DNA from: Pseudomonadota bacterium
GTDB taxonomy: Bacteria; Pseudomonadota; Gammaproteobacteria; Steroidobacterales; Steroidobacteraceae
DNA: 22,610 bases
NCBI GenBank assembly: GCA_023423935.1
Contig: JAFAEQ010000014.1
Coordinates: forward strand, 1 to 22,610
Direction: 5' to 3'
The notes beneath the pieces are model-generated. The model was not told the origin of the DNA and ran no database searches. It saw only the letters and a program-made list of their open reading frames with translations. Shown here one piece after another: positions 8,285 to 15,883 of this stretch. Position 1 is the stretch's first letter. The number at the start of each line of letters is the position of its first letter. A program made the position numbers and the translations under genes.

Positions 8285-8428
8285 TCAGAACCGCGTGCCA
8301 AACAGTCCAACGATACCGATCAGGATCAGATAGATCGCAACGATATAGTTCAGCAGGCGCGGCAGAATCAGAATGAGAATGCCCGCAATCAGGGCGGCCA
8401 ACGGTCCGATGCTCAGGCTGACGTTCAT
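8285..8428 (-). CDS. DUF3096-type small membrane protein
   Basis: This 47-residue minus-strand gene has an ATG at 8428 and a GAGGAG ribosome binding site. The product is almost wholly hydrophobic, with two short membrane segments (LAALIAGILILILP and LNYIVAIYLILIGIVGLF) around a conserved PRLLNY turn. The pattern MNVSLSIGPLAALIAGILIL matches the DUF3096 family of tiny membrane proteins, whose function is unknown. It converges on the esterase (stop 8 bases away) and diverges from the EamA transporter; the 93-base gap between the starts should hold both promoters. Confidence 0.85.
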   Translation of the reverse strand: MNVSLSIGPLAALIAGILILILPRLLNYIVAIYLILIGIVGLFGTRF

Positions 8429-8521
8429 GCGAGCTCCTCGAGGTTGAGTGGTGCCGGTCTACGCGGCGTTGCGATCGAATGTTCCGCATCGCGCACGAGC
8501 CTGCGCCCCTCGAGTCGAGGC

Positions 8522-9436
8522 GTGTCGTCACTCGCAGCCCGTTATCGAAGTCTGCCGCGCAACAGACGCGGTGCTCTGTGGATGCTCGCGTCTGCGGTGA
8601 GCTTCACGCTCATGACGATGCTGATCAAGTTTCTCGGCGAGGACTACCCACCCACCCTGCAGGCGTTCTATCGGCAGGCGTTCGGACTCATGGTGATGCT
8701 GCCGATCATGCTGCACGATCCGGTGGCGGCGTTCCGCACGACCCGTCCGGGCATCGTGCTGTTTCGCTCGCTGGCCGGCACCGTCGGCATGATCCTTTCG
8801 TTCTACGCCTATCAGAAGTTACCGCTCGCCGAAGCGAATGCGCTTTCGTTCACGCGCACGCTCTGGCTCGTTCCGCTCGCCGCATTCGTCCTGAAAGAAC
8901 ATGTAGGTCCGCGACGCGTGTCCGCCACGCTGATCGGATTCCTGGGCGCGCTGCTCATGCTGCAACCTGCGGCCACTGGAGAGATGGGCCTCGCCGCTGC
9001 CGCTGCGTTGGTCGCTGCGTTCCTGGTCGCAATGAGCGTCACGGGCATGAAATTCATGACGCGCGATCATACGACCACGACGCTCATGGCCTGGTCCGCC
9101 GTGCTCGGCTTCCTGTTCATGATTCCACCAGCGCTCTTCGTCTGGCGCTGGCCGTCATGGCCGGATCTGGGCATGCTCGCCGCGATGGGCGTGCTCGGCA
9201 CGATCACTCACGCCTGCTACATCAAGGGGATGGCGGAAGGCGATGCCGCAGTGATGGCGCCGCTCGACTACACACGCCTGGTGTTTGCAATCTTCTTCGG
9301 CTATGTGGTCTTCGGCGAAGTTCCGAACGTGCTGACACTCTGCGGCGCCCTGATCATCATCGCCTCGACGCTCTACATCACGATCCGCGAGAGCCGCCTC
9401 GGCGTTCCGAAAACCCCACCTGCACGCAGCGACTGA
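8522..9436 (+). CDS. EamA/DMT-family transporter
   Basis: About 304 residues with ten hydrophobic segments arranged as two EamA repeats, typical of drug/metabolite transporters in the inner membrane. Recognisable parts are the first segment ALWMLASAVSFTLMTMLIKF, the end of repeat 1 (ALSFTRTLWLVPLAAFVLKE) and the end of repeat 2 (APLDYTRLVFAIFFGYVVFGE). These proteins export or import small metabolites; the substrate cannot be read from sequence. The frame is open back to 8273 across the DUF3096 gene, but that part is antisense and unlike the family. GTG 8522 gives a normal short N-terminus; the start is uncertain by some 20 codons. Confidence 0.88.
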   Translation: MSSLAARYRSLPRNRRGALWMLASAVSFTLMTMLIKFLGEDYPPTLQAFYRQAFGLMVMLPIMLHDPVAAFRTTRPGIVLFRSLAGTVGMILSFYAYQKLPLAEANALSFTRTLWLVPLAAFVLKEHVGPRRVSATLIGFLGALLMLQPAATGEMGLAAAAALVAAFLVAMSVTGMKFMTRDHTTTTLMAWSAVLGFLFMIPPALFVWRWPSWPDLGMLAAMGVLGTITHACYIKGMAEGDAAVMAPLDYTRLVFAIFFGYVVFGEVPNVLTLCGALIIIASTLYITIRESRLGVPKTPPARSD

Positions 9437-9524
9437 TCTCAAACATCCTGACAGCTGCGAGTCACAGCTGTCACGTCTTATCAGGCACAGGGATGTGCCC
9501 GCCGCCGAAGGTGGCGAGCGAAGG

Positions 9525-9585
9525 GCAAAAGTCACGCCTTTTGACCTGAGCAGAGACGATTGTGACAGGGAGTCCAATCGTCGCT
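9525..9585 (-). repeat. two-hairpin repeat, copy 1
   Basis: About 61 bases, near-identical to 9619-9681. It contains CAAAAG-tcacgc-CTTTTG and a second stem GACGATTG / CAATCGTC around a TGACAGGGAGTC loop. Orientation is arbitrary; it is given as minus because that strand reads toward the EamA stop. Confidence 0.75.
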
Positions 9586-9618
9586 CCTCGCAGCTTCAGC
9601 TGCGACGTCGTCCCAGGC

Positions 9619-9681
9619 GCAAAAGTCACGCCTTTTGACCTGAGCAGCGACGCTCGTGACAGGAAGTCCGAGTCGTCGCTC
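9619..9681 (-). repeat. two-hairpin repeat, copy 2
   Basis: Same CAAAAG/CTTTTG hairpin and GACCTGAGCAG spacer as copy 1. The second stem reads AGCGACG-CTCG / CGAG-(T)-CGTCGCT around TGACAGGAAGTC. Where copy 1 has ATTG/CAAT, copy 2 has CTCG/CGAG: both arms changed together, which preserves pairing. Confidence 0.75.
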
Positions 9682-9803
9682 TGACAGCTGCGAGTCACAG
9701 CAGCTGTCACATGAAGAAGCGCCGGCGGGAGCACCGATTCGCAGCTCGGTAGTCCCGCCGGCATTCCCGACCCGTGGCGGCCGGAAACCCTTTGACGATT
9801 GAT

Positions 9804-10199
9804 TTACGAAGCGTTCGAGCGATCGAGAACGCTCTGCGCGAGCCACACGCGCTTGTCGGATCGGTGCAGCTGCGTCAGATAGGCGTTGTTGACGCTGTTG
9901 ACCGCATTGGCGAGTGCGATTCTGTAGCATTGATTGCGACTCTTCAGCCCACGCGGCTCCATCAGATCGACCTTGATACAGACTTGCTTCGCCGCCTTGT
10001 TGAGCTTCGCGTACGCTTGCTGTGCATCTTCAGGGCGCGACAGATCGAGCCCTGCAAGCGAGACTTCCATCTGAGCGATCGGCCTCGCCTGCACGATGCC
10101 TGATCCAAGCGACAGCACGGTGGCACCGAGCGCAATCATTGCTACGCGGCGCGAACGGATTGCATGGATTGCGGAATTTTTCGCTGTTGCGAGTGACAT
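9804..10199 (-). CDS. UrcA-family secreted protein
   Basis: 131 residues from the ATG at 10199, which is preceded by GGGAG about eight bases upstream; the frame is open further upstream but without a better start. An N-terminal signal peptide (SRRVAMIALGATVLSLGSGIVQA) is followed by the UrcA pattern: a VSLAGLDLSRPEDAQQAYAK stretch, then AAKQVC (Cys74) and NQCYRIALANAVN (Cys91), where the two cysteines probably form a disulfide. UrcA proteins are small periplasmic or secreted proteins of unknown function, common in sphingomonads and some gammaproteobacteria. The C-terminal 20 residues extend beyond the usual domain. The gene diverges from the LytS/LytTR pair. Confidence 0.85.
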   Translation of the reverse strand: MSLATAKNSAIHAIRSRRVAMIALGATVLSLGSGIVQARPIAQMEVSLAGLDLSRPEDAQQAYAKLNKAAKQVCIKVDLMEPRGLKSRNQCYRIALANAVNSVNNAYLTQLHRSDKRVWLAQSVLDRSNAS

Positions 10200-10571
10200 G
10201 ATGTTTCTCCCATTCGAATTCACAAGTTCGTTCACGCGCGCGTCTGTTGATTCAGATGCAGCTATTACGAGAAAGGTTGCAATCACTTGCGCGCGAATAA
10301 TTCGTCCTTCGCTTCTCGCAGTGGTTTCATCCATCGATCGCATCAGCGCATCGTTTCAACGAGCATCCCGACTGCAGCCGCGATTCGCATCGTGTGCTGC
10401 GTTCGTCATGCTCTTGCTGGAAGAACACAGCAGCGAAAGAAGAGTTACAGACGAAGCGCATCGCTCGATGTGAGCAAGGATTGCGATCAACCGTTAGCGC
10501 TTGGCGACGAAACGCTAGGCTTGCAGGCAACGAGTGCTTAAGCTCAGAGACCCGACAGCCGGCAGCGCCTC
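10200..10571. other. 372-base divergent intergenic region
   Basis: The region lies between the divergent starts of the UrcA gene and the LytS-type kinase, so both promoters should be here. Short open frames on both strands are unconvincing. The only structure seen is a weak TAGCG/CGCTA inverted repeat near 10494-10516. No clear promoter, LytTR box or riboswitch is recognised. Confidence 0.4.
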
Positions 10572-11651
10572 ATGAGCAACGTACCGTTCCTGCGCAAGAA
10601 TCGAGATCTGCTGTTCTGGTCGCTGCACGCGATCGGCTGGAGCGCCTACGGAATCGCGCAGTACCTGGGCGCGATCATGTACGGCAAGGCCATCACCTGG
10701 CAGAAGTTCATTTTCATCGCTGCGGTCTCAGGATTCCTTCTCAGCGCTCCGCTGCGCTACCTGTGCCGCTACCTGCGAACCTTGCGACCTGGACCGATGA
10801 TCGCCGGCGCTCTTCTGAGTGCGTATGCCGTCGCGCTGATCTGGCGAACGATCGTCAACTGGGCGTACGAGAACTTCGTGGAACGCGATCCGCCGATGCA
10901 GCACTGGTACGAGTACCTGACCGGCGCGACGACTGCGACTTATCTATTGGTGTGCTGGATGGGCCTGTACTTCGGCTTCAAGTACTACGAGTCCATGCAG
11001 GAAGAACGGGAGCGCGCTCTGCGCGCCGCGGCGCTGGCGCAGGAGGCCCAGCTCAAGATGCTGCGCTATCAATTGAATCCCCATTTCCTGTTCAACACGC
11101 TCAACGCGATCTCCACCCTCATCATCGACAATCGCAATTCGGTGGCGAACTCTGCCGTGTCTGGCTTGTCGGAGTTCCTGCGCTACACGCTCGATCAGGA
11201 TCCGATGAAGAAAGTCACGGTGGCGCAGGAGCTCGAGGTGCTGAACCTGTACCTGAACATAGAGAAGATGCGCTTCGGTTCGCGATTGACCATCATCGAT
11301 GACATCGACGATGCGACACGCGAAATGCTGGTCCCCAGCTTGATCCTCCAACCGCTGATCGAGAATGCAGTGAAGTACGCAATCTCACCGCGCGAAGAAG
11401 GCGGCACCATCACGATCGGCTCGCGCCTGGTGGGTCATCGCCTGGAGCTGACGGTGGCCGACGATGGACCCGGCCTGGTCGAGTCTGATCGCCCCACTCA
11501 GCGCCGGGGCGTCGGCATCCGCAACACGCGCGAACGATTGCAAGTGCTTTATGGCGAGGACGGGATGGTCGATGTACAGCCGAATCGGCCGGGCTTGCGG
11601 GTGGCGCTGTCGTTCCCGGCTGAGCGCGTTGCAGCCAGCATGGCGGCCTGA
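10572..11651 (+). CDS. LytS/AlgZ-type sensor histidine kinase
   Basis: 359 residues. Four hydrophobic segments span about 14-36, 44-62, 76-98 and 118-137, with no large periplasmic domain. A short coiled linker (YESMQEERERALRAAALAQEAQ) leads to a His_kinase (PF06580) domain whose phospho-acceptor is His171 in QLNPHFLFNTLNAIS. The ATPase part shows PLIENAVKYA (261-270), DDGPG (297-301) and GVGIRNTRERL (313-323), the signature of the LytS/YehU/AlgZ group. This group partners LytTR response regulators, and such a gene follows after 17 bases, so the two are almost certainly an operon. The input signal is unknown; the ribosome binding site is weak. Confidence 0.93.
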   Translation: MSNVPFLRKNRDLLFWSLHAIGWSAYGIAQYLGAIMYGKAITWQKFIFIAAVSGFLLSAPLRYLCRYLRTLRPGPMIAGALLSAYAVALIWRTIVNWAYENFVERDPPMQHWYEYLTGATTATYLLVCWMGLYFGFKYYESMQEERERALRAAALAQEAQLKMLRYQLNPHFLFNTLNAISTLIIDNRNSVANSAVSGLSEFLRYTLDQDPMKKVTVAQELEVLNLYLNIEKMRFGSRLTIIDDIDDATREMLVPSLILQPLIENAVKYAISPREEGGTITIGSRLVGHRLELTVADDGPGLVESDRPTQRRGVGIRNTRERLQVLYGEDGMVDVQPNRPGLRVALSFPAERVAASMAA

Positions 11652-11668
11652 TCTGAAGAATAAAGACT

Positions 11669-12496
11669 ATGAGCGCCAAACCGATACGCACATTGATCGT
11701 CGATGACGAGGAGCTCGCACGACGTGGCATCGAGATTCGTCTGCGCGATCACCCCGATTTCGCAATTGCCGGTCAGGCGGTCAATGGCCGTGAGGCGCTG
11801 CAGATGGTCGGACAGCTCGAACCCGATCTCATGTTCCTGGATATCCAGATGCCGGGCTTGTCCGGTTTCGACGTTCTCGCACGCCTGCCGCAGGAATCGA
11901 TGCCGCTGGTCGTTTTCGTCACGGCATTCGATCGCTACGCGCTCGACGCTTTCGAAGCGCACGCACTCGACTATCTGCTGAAGCCCATCAACGACGAACG
12001 TTTTTGCCGTTCGCTCGATCGCGTGCGCGAACAATGGCAGCAACGCACCGCGCTGGCTCAACGCGAACAGCTGATGAAACTGCTGGCGCAGACCCGCGGC
12101 AGCGGCGCACTGGACGAGCACACACTGCGAGAGCAGCTCGAACAAGCGCAGCAGAAACGTTATGCCGAGATCCTTCCGATCCGCGATGACAGCGAAACCG
12201 TCCGACTGAACGTGGCCACGATCGACTGGATCGACGCAGCCGGCGACTACATGTGCGTTCACGCGGAAGGCCGCACCTACGTGCTGCGTGAAACGATGAA
12301 ATCGCTCGCAGCGATCCTCGATCCAAAAGTGTTTCAGCGCGTGCATCGCTCGACCATCGTGAACGTGCGCCGCGTGCGGCGCCTGCGACCGCACACCAAC
12401 GGCGAGTATTTCCTGACCCTCGAGGACGGCCAGGAGATCAAACTCAGTCGTTCCTATCGCGACCGGGTTGACCAACTCCTGCAGCGGCGTCCGTGA
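11669..12496 (+). CDS. LytTR-family response regulator
   Basis: 275 residues. The receiver domain (1-120) has Asp12/Asp13, phospho-acceptor Asp58 in LMFLDIQMPGLSG, Thr85 and Lys105 (LLKPI). A charged, Gln-rich linker (about 120-165) leads to a C-terminal LytTR DNA-binding domain (about 168-272) with IDWIDAAGDYMCVHAEGRTY and the FQRVHRSTIVNVRRV motif. It receives phosphate from the kinase encoded 17 bases upstream and binds promoter DNA as a dimer. Targets are unknown; the divergent UrcA gene is an obvious candidate. Its last 53 bases overlap the 3' end of the convergent transporter gene. Confidence 0.94.
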   Translation: MSAKPIRTLIVDDEELARRGIEIRLRDHPDFAIAGQAVNGREALQMVGQLEPDLMFLDIQMPGLSGFDVLARLPQESMPLVVFVTAFDRYALDAFEAHALDYLLKPINDERFCRSLDRVREQWQQRTALAQREQLMKLLAQTRGSGALDEHTLREQLEQAQQKRYAEILPIRDDSETVRLNVATIDWIDAAGDYMCVHAEGRTYVLRETMKSLAAILDPKVFQRVHRSTIVNVRRVRRLRPHTNGEYFLTLEDGQEIKLSRSYRDRVDQLLQRRP

Positions 12497-13388
12497 ACAT
12501 GACCTCGTCCGCACGCGGCGGGTGACGCACGAACAGTGGGTGACTGAAGACTACGATCAGCAGCACCGCGAGGCCGGCATAGAACGCGGGATCGAGTTGA
12601 CGCTGTTCGCCCAGAAGCACGATCGCGAGCAGGACCGAATAGACAGGCTCCATGTTCACGGCGAGTGCGCTGCTGAATGCGCTCAGGTGGCGTAAAGCCA
12701 CCAGAGACAATACGAACGGCAACAGCGTGCAGCCGACAGCCAGCACGATTAGATATGCGGCATTGCGCAGATCCGGTCTCGCAAAACCCGTCTCGCCGCT
12801 CATGATCAACGGAATCAGCGCCGTCATAACGATCGCACCGGCCGCCATCTCGATCCCGGTGACGGTGAGCGCACTCGACTCGCCGATGTAGCGCTTGTTG
12901 AGCGACCCGAAGATCGCAACGAGCAACGCCGACAGCACGCCGGCCGCGATTCCCATGCGCATGCCCGACGGTGTGCCGCCCACGACCAGCGCCACGCCGG
13001 GAATGACAGCGATGCCGAAGATGAGCTCGCGCGCATCGAATCTGCGCTTTGCAATCCAGGGCTCGACGAAGGCAACGAATACGGGCGTCAACGCCATGCA
13101 TGTCGCCGCCACCGAGGCGTTCGCAAGCTTTACGGATTCGTAGAAAGTGAGCCAATGCAGCGCGACGATCGCACCCGTCACTGCATAGATGGCCACCTGT
13201 CTGCGCGTAAGGACACGCAGTCCATTCCAGAAGCCGCGAAACAGCAGCAACGCGCCCGTCACCAGAATCATCCGCCACCACACCAACGTCGCCGCCGGCA
13301 ACGTGATGAGCTTGCCCAGAATCGCCGTGAACCCCCACAGAATCACGCAGAAATGAATCTGCAGCCAGGCGCGGGTGGAAGGGAGCAT
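12444..13388 (-). CDS. EamA/DMT-family transporter
   Basis: About 314 residues, ten predicted membrane segments in two EamA repeats. Typical elements are WGFTAILGKLITLPAATLVWWRM at the start, TGAIVALHWLTFYESVKLANASVAA in repeat 1, and LSAFSSALAVNMEPVYSVLLA followed by LLGEQRQLDP near the end of repeat 2. The ATG at 13388 is preferred; a TTG at 13409 is an alternative seven codons upstream. The gene is unlike the EamA gene at 8522, so the two are not recent duplicates. The C-terminal tail after the last helix is charged and extends across the LytTR stop codon in a 53-base convergent overlap. Substrate unknown. Confidence 0.9.
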   Translation of the reverse strand: MLPSTRAWLQIHFCVILWGFTAILGKLITLPAATLVWWRMILVTGALLLFRGFWNGLRVLTRRQVAIYAVTGAIVALHWLTFYESVKLANASVAATCMALTPVFVAFVEPWIAKRRFDARELIFGIAVIPGVALVVGGTPSGMRMGIAAGVLSALLVAIFGSLNKRYIGESSALTVTGIEMAAGAIVMTALIPLIMSGETGFARPDLRNAAYLIVLAVGCTLLPFVLSLVALRHLSAFSSALAVNMEPVYSVLLAIVLLGEQRQLDPAFYAGLAVLLIVVFSHPLFVRHPPRADEVMFTDAAAGVGQPGRDRND

Positions 13389-13401
13389 GTGAAGAAGCCT
13401 G

Positions 13402-13555
13402 CTAGCCAACTAGTCTGCTAGTCAGAGTAAGGACGGTACATCGCACGCCGGAGGGCCTCCTTCTGTTGTCTGACCGCAAAGTCGGCCAGACGCTGGAAGT
13501 TGCAACTGCGCTCAAGCGCCTGTCTTGCCAGCAGACTAGCGGACCAGTCGGCTAG
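13402..13555. repeat. inverted repeat rich in CTAG between proS and the transporter
   Basis: The left arm CTAGCCAACTAGTCTGC (13402-13418) is matched on the opposite strand by the right arm GCAGACTAG (13531-13539), then an insertion, then GGCTAG (13550-13555), enclosing about 110 bases. CTAG occurs five times in and around the arms. The pairing is imperfect. The element lies downstream of proS and upstream of the transporter and may act on their transcript. Confidence 0.5.
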
Positions 13556-13565
13556 TTGACTTGGT

Positions 13566-15095
13566 TCAGTATGCTTTCGCCCAGATCACTCGCTGCGCGC
13601 TCGGCTTGCCGGTGAAGGGGCAGGTGCCGGGTTCGTTCTCATCGAGCGGCATGCAGCGGACGGTGACCGACAGGTCGTCCTTGATCTTGTGTTCGAGCTC
13701 CACGTCGCCGCTGAAATGCGTTAGCGCAAAACCGGCATGGATGGGCGTCGGAGCGTTCTCTTCGGCGGGAGGCGCGGTGAAGAAGCGGTAGAACTCTTCC
13801 TTGCTGTCGATCCGATGCGTGTGATGGTCGCGATAGCTGCGGGCGCGTTCGAACAGAGCATCCTGGATCGATTGCAACGTAGCGGCGATATTCGCGACGA
13901 ACTCTGCGCGTGCGACGCTTTGCTTTTCCTTGTGCGGCTTCTCGCGGCGGCCGACGAACACGGAATCTTTTTCCATGTCGCGCGGACCGATTTCCAGGCG
14001 CACGGGTACGCCTTTCTTGATCCAGCCCCACACTTTCTCGCCGCCGCGTTCGTCACGTTCGTCGACGACGACGCTGACCGGACGATCCGCGTAGCGCTGT
14101 GCGCGCAGTTCCTGAGCGACGCGATTGCAATATTCGAGCACGCGGGCCTTCTCATCGTCGGAGCGGAAGATCGGGATGATCACGACCTGCGCGGGTGCCA
14201 CACGCGGCGGCAGGATCAAACCGTCATCGTCCGAGTGGGTCATGATCAGACCGCCGATCAGACGCGTGGACACACCCCAGCTCGTCGTCCAGGCGTGCTG
14301 ACGCGTGCCGCTTTGATCCAGGAACATGATCTCGCTCGCTTTCGCGAAGTTCTGGCCGAGGAAATGACTCGTGCCCGCCTGCAGCGCCTTGCGGTCCTGC
14401 ATCATGGCTTCGATGGAGTACGTTCGCTCCGCACCAGGGAAGCGCTCGCCCGCCGTCTTCTCGCCCTTGATGACAGGTAACGCCATCCATTGCTCGGCGA
14501 AGGTCGCGTACACATCGAGCATGCGCATGGTTTCAGCGACGGCTTCCTCACTGGTCGCATGGGCGGTATGCCCTTCCTGCCACAGGAACTCCGTCGTTCG
14601 CAGGAACATGCGTGTGCGCATTTCCCAGCGGACCACGTTCGCCCATTGATTGATGAGCAACGGCAGATCGCGATAGCTCTGGACCCAGCGCGAGAACGCA
14701 TCGCCAATGATCGTCTCGGAGGTCGGACGCACGATCAGCGGTTCATCGAGCTCGCCGGTCGGCACGAGCTTGCCTTCTGAATTCAGCTCCAGCCGGTGAT
14801 GCGTGACGACGGCGCATTCCTTCGCGAAGCCTTCGACGTGCGCGGCTTCCTTCTGCAGGAAGGACAGCGGAATGAACAGCGGGAAGTAGGCGTTCTGGTG
14901 CCCGGTCGCCTTGAACATCTCATCCAGCACCCGCTGCATGTTCTCCCACAGCGTGTAGCCCCACGGCTTGATCACCATGCATCCGCGCACGGCCGAATTC
15001 TCGGCGAGGTCCGCGGCACGGATGACCTGCTGATACCACTCGGCGTAGTTGTCCTCACGCGTCGGCGTGATGGCGGTGCGGGGTTTATTGCTCAT
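13566..15095 (-). CDS. proS: prolyl-tRNA synthetase, short archaeal/eukaryote-like type
   Basis: 509 residues. It charges tRNA-Pro with proline in the cytoplasm. Class II core motifs are visible: IVRPTSETII (121-130), VVRWEMRTRMFLRTTEFLWQEGHTAHAT (two parts, 154-181), GTSHFLGQNFAK (241-252) and TTSWGVSTRLIGGLIMTHSDDDG (two parts, 270-292). An anticodon-binding domain and a C-terminal domain ending in tyrosine follow. The length, the lack of the roughly 180-residue editing insertion between motifs 2 and 3, and the C-terminal Tyr identify the archaeal/eukaryote-like (type 3) ProRS rather than the E. coli type. It begins 83 bases after the crcB stop on the same strand. Ribosome binding site weak. 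Confidence 0.96.
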   Translation of the reverse strand: MSNKPRTAITPTREDNYAEWYQQVIRAADLAENSAVRGCMVIKPWGYTLWENMQRVLDEMFKATGHQNAYFPLFIPLSFLQKEAAHVEGFAKECAVVTHHRLELNSEGKLVPTGELDEPLIVRPTSETIIGDAFSRWVQSYRDLPLLINQWANVVRWEMRTRMFLRTTEFLWQEGHTAHATSEEAVAETMRMLDVYATFAEQWMALPVIKGEKTAGERFPGAERTYSIEAMMQDRKALQAGTSHFLGQNFAKASEIMFLDQSGTRQHAWTTSWGVSTRLIGGLIMTHSDDDGLILPPRVAPAQVVIIPIFRSDDEKARVLEYCNRVAQELRAQRYADRPVSVVVDERDERGGEKVWGWIKKGVPVRLEIGPRDMEKDSVFVGRREKPHKEKQSVARAEFVANIAATLQSIQDALFERARSYRDHHTHRIDSKEEFYRFFTAPPAEENAPTPIHAGFALTHFSGDVELEHKIKDDLSVTVRCMPLDENEPGTCPFTGKPSAQRVIWAKAY

Positions 15096-15178
15096 CGGCG
15101 TTTGCTGAAGATCGGCACGGAAGGGGCGCGATTACAGCAGATTTTGCCCCCGCGCGGCGTTCCGACTTGCGTCGGGCA

Positions 15179-15559
15179 TCAGTGTCGGAGCCAGGCGACG
15201 GTCGCCATGCCGGCCACGGTCATGACCAGCGAGCCGGCCAAGTGCAGAAGCGCTGCGCCCGCGGCCGTGATGAGCTTGCCCTGCTGCATCAGAAAAACGA
15301 GCTCTGCCGAATAGGTCGAGAACGTGGTGAGTCCACCGCAGAAGCCGGTAATGATCAAAAGACGCCACTCGGGCGCAATCGCGGGCGATGCGGCCAGATA
15401 AGCGATGGCGACGCCGACGATGTAGCCGCCGAGCAGATTCGCGGCCAGCGTACCGGGAGGAATGTCCGGGAACAGATTGTTCAGATGCAGTCCCAGCCAC
15501 CAGCGCAGCAGCGCCCCGCAGCTGGCACCGATCGAAATGGCCAGAATCGGCTTGAGCAT
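15179..15559 (-). CDS. crcB: CrcB/Fluc fluoride channel
   Basis: 126 residues with four membrane segments, the normal CrcB length. CrcB forms dual-topology dimers in the inner membrane that let fluoride leave the cell. Family motifs: ISIGASCGALLRWW at the N-terminus, TLAANLLGGYIVG with the conserved Asn, and GFCGGLTTFSTYS in the third segment, which holds the pore and Na+-site region. The ATG at 15559 is chosen over longer in-frame starts because an AGGA ribosome binding site precedes it and MLKPIL is the expected N-terminus. proS follows on the same strand. A small hairpin, CCGAC-GCAA-GTCGG, lies just after the stop, without a T-run. Confidence 0.95.
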   Translation of the reverse strand: MLKPILAISIGASCGALLRWWLGLHLNNLFPDIPPGTLAANLLGGYIVGVAIAYLAASPAIAPEWRLLIITGFCGGLTTFSTYSAELVFLMQQGKLITAAGAALLHLAGSLVMTVAGMATVAWLRH

Positions 15560-15883
15560 TTCCTGTCCTTGTTCGAGGTGGGAACAGGCGACCGGCGACG
15601 CCTCCCCACGGGAGTCTTGTACAGGCAGTGTCGGCTGCAGTGAGCGGCTTTCCCGAACGCATGCCAGCTTCTTGGTAAGTCGCGGCGAGTCTACGGTCAG
15701 CCAGAGTCGGCGAGCAACGACATGAACACGCCAGGACAGCGTTCCAAACGCTCGAAAATGTTGCCGGCGAAAGCGCGAATAGAGGCAGCAAGTCATGCGT
15801 TGCTCCGCTAAACTTCGCTCGCTTTCGAGCGTGGCCGCGAGTGCCGTCATTCCCCGAACGATGATCTTGAGAACATCCGCAGT
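15560..15883. other. 324-base divergent region between crcB and minC
   Basis: Both promoters must lie here. I looked for a fluoride riboswitch upstream of crcB and found no match to its conserved core. The one clear structure is the hairpin at 15578-15609. Open frames running through the region are extensions of the crcB frame or unconvincing. Confidence 0.4.
15578..15609 (-). promoter_or_regulatory. leader hairpin upstream of crcB
   Basis: On the minus strand, GTGGG-(G)-AGGCG pairs with CGCCT-(GTT)-CCCAC around an 8-base loop, ending about 18 bases before the crcB start codon and close to its ribosome binding site. It could affect translation or be transcript structure without a role. Confidence 0.35.

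Larger units (their letters stand above)
9449..9762. repeat. hairpin array in a convergent intergenic region
   Basis: This stretch lies between the EamA stop and the UrcA stop and is filled with inverted repeats. In order: TGACAGCTG/CAGCTGTCA (9449-9473), GGCACA-GGGA-TGTGCC (9484-9499), GCCGCC-GAA-GGTGGC (about 9501-9515), repeat copy 1 (9525-9585), CGCAGC-TTCA-GCTGCG (9589-9604), repeat copy 2 (9619-9681), TGACAGCTGC/GCAGCTGTCA (9682-9709) and GCCGGCGGGA/TCCCGCCGGC (9721-9762, with inner ACCGA/TCGGT). The first and seventh hairpins are near-identical direct repeats differing by a 3-base insertion. No protein frame is credible. It may be a REP/BIME-like cluster, a bidirectional terminator or a structured RNA. 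Confidence 0.75.

Noticed and set aside
8273..8521. Upstream 83 codons of the EamA frame
   Set aside because: They run antisense through the DUF3096 gene, are polar and do not resemble the transporter N-terminus.
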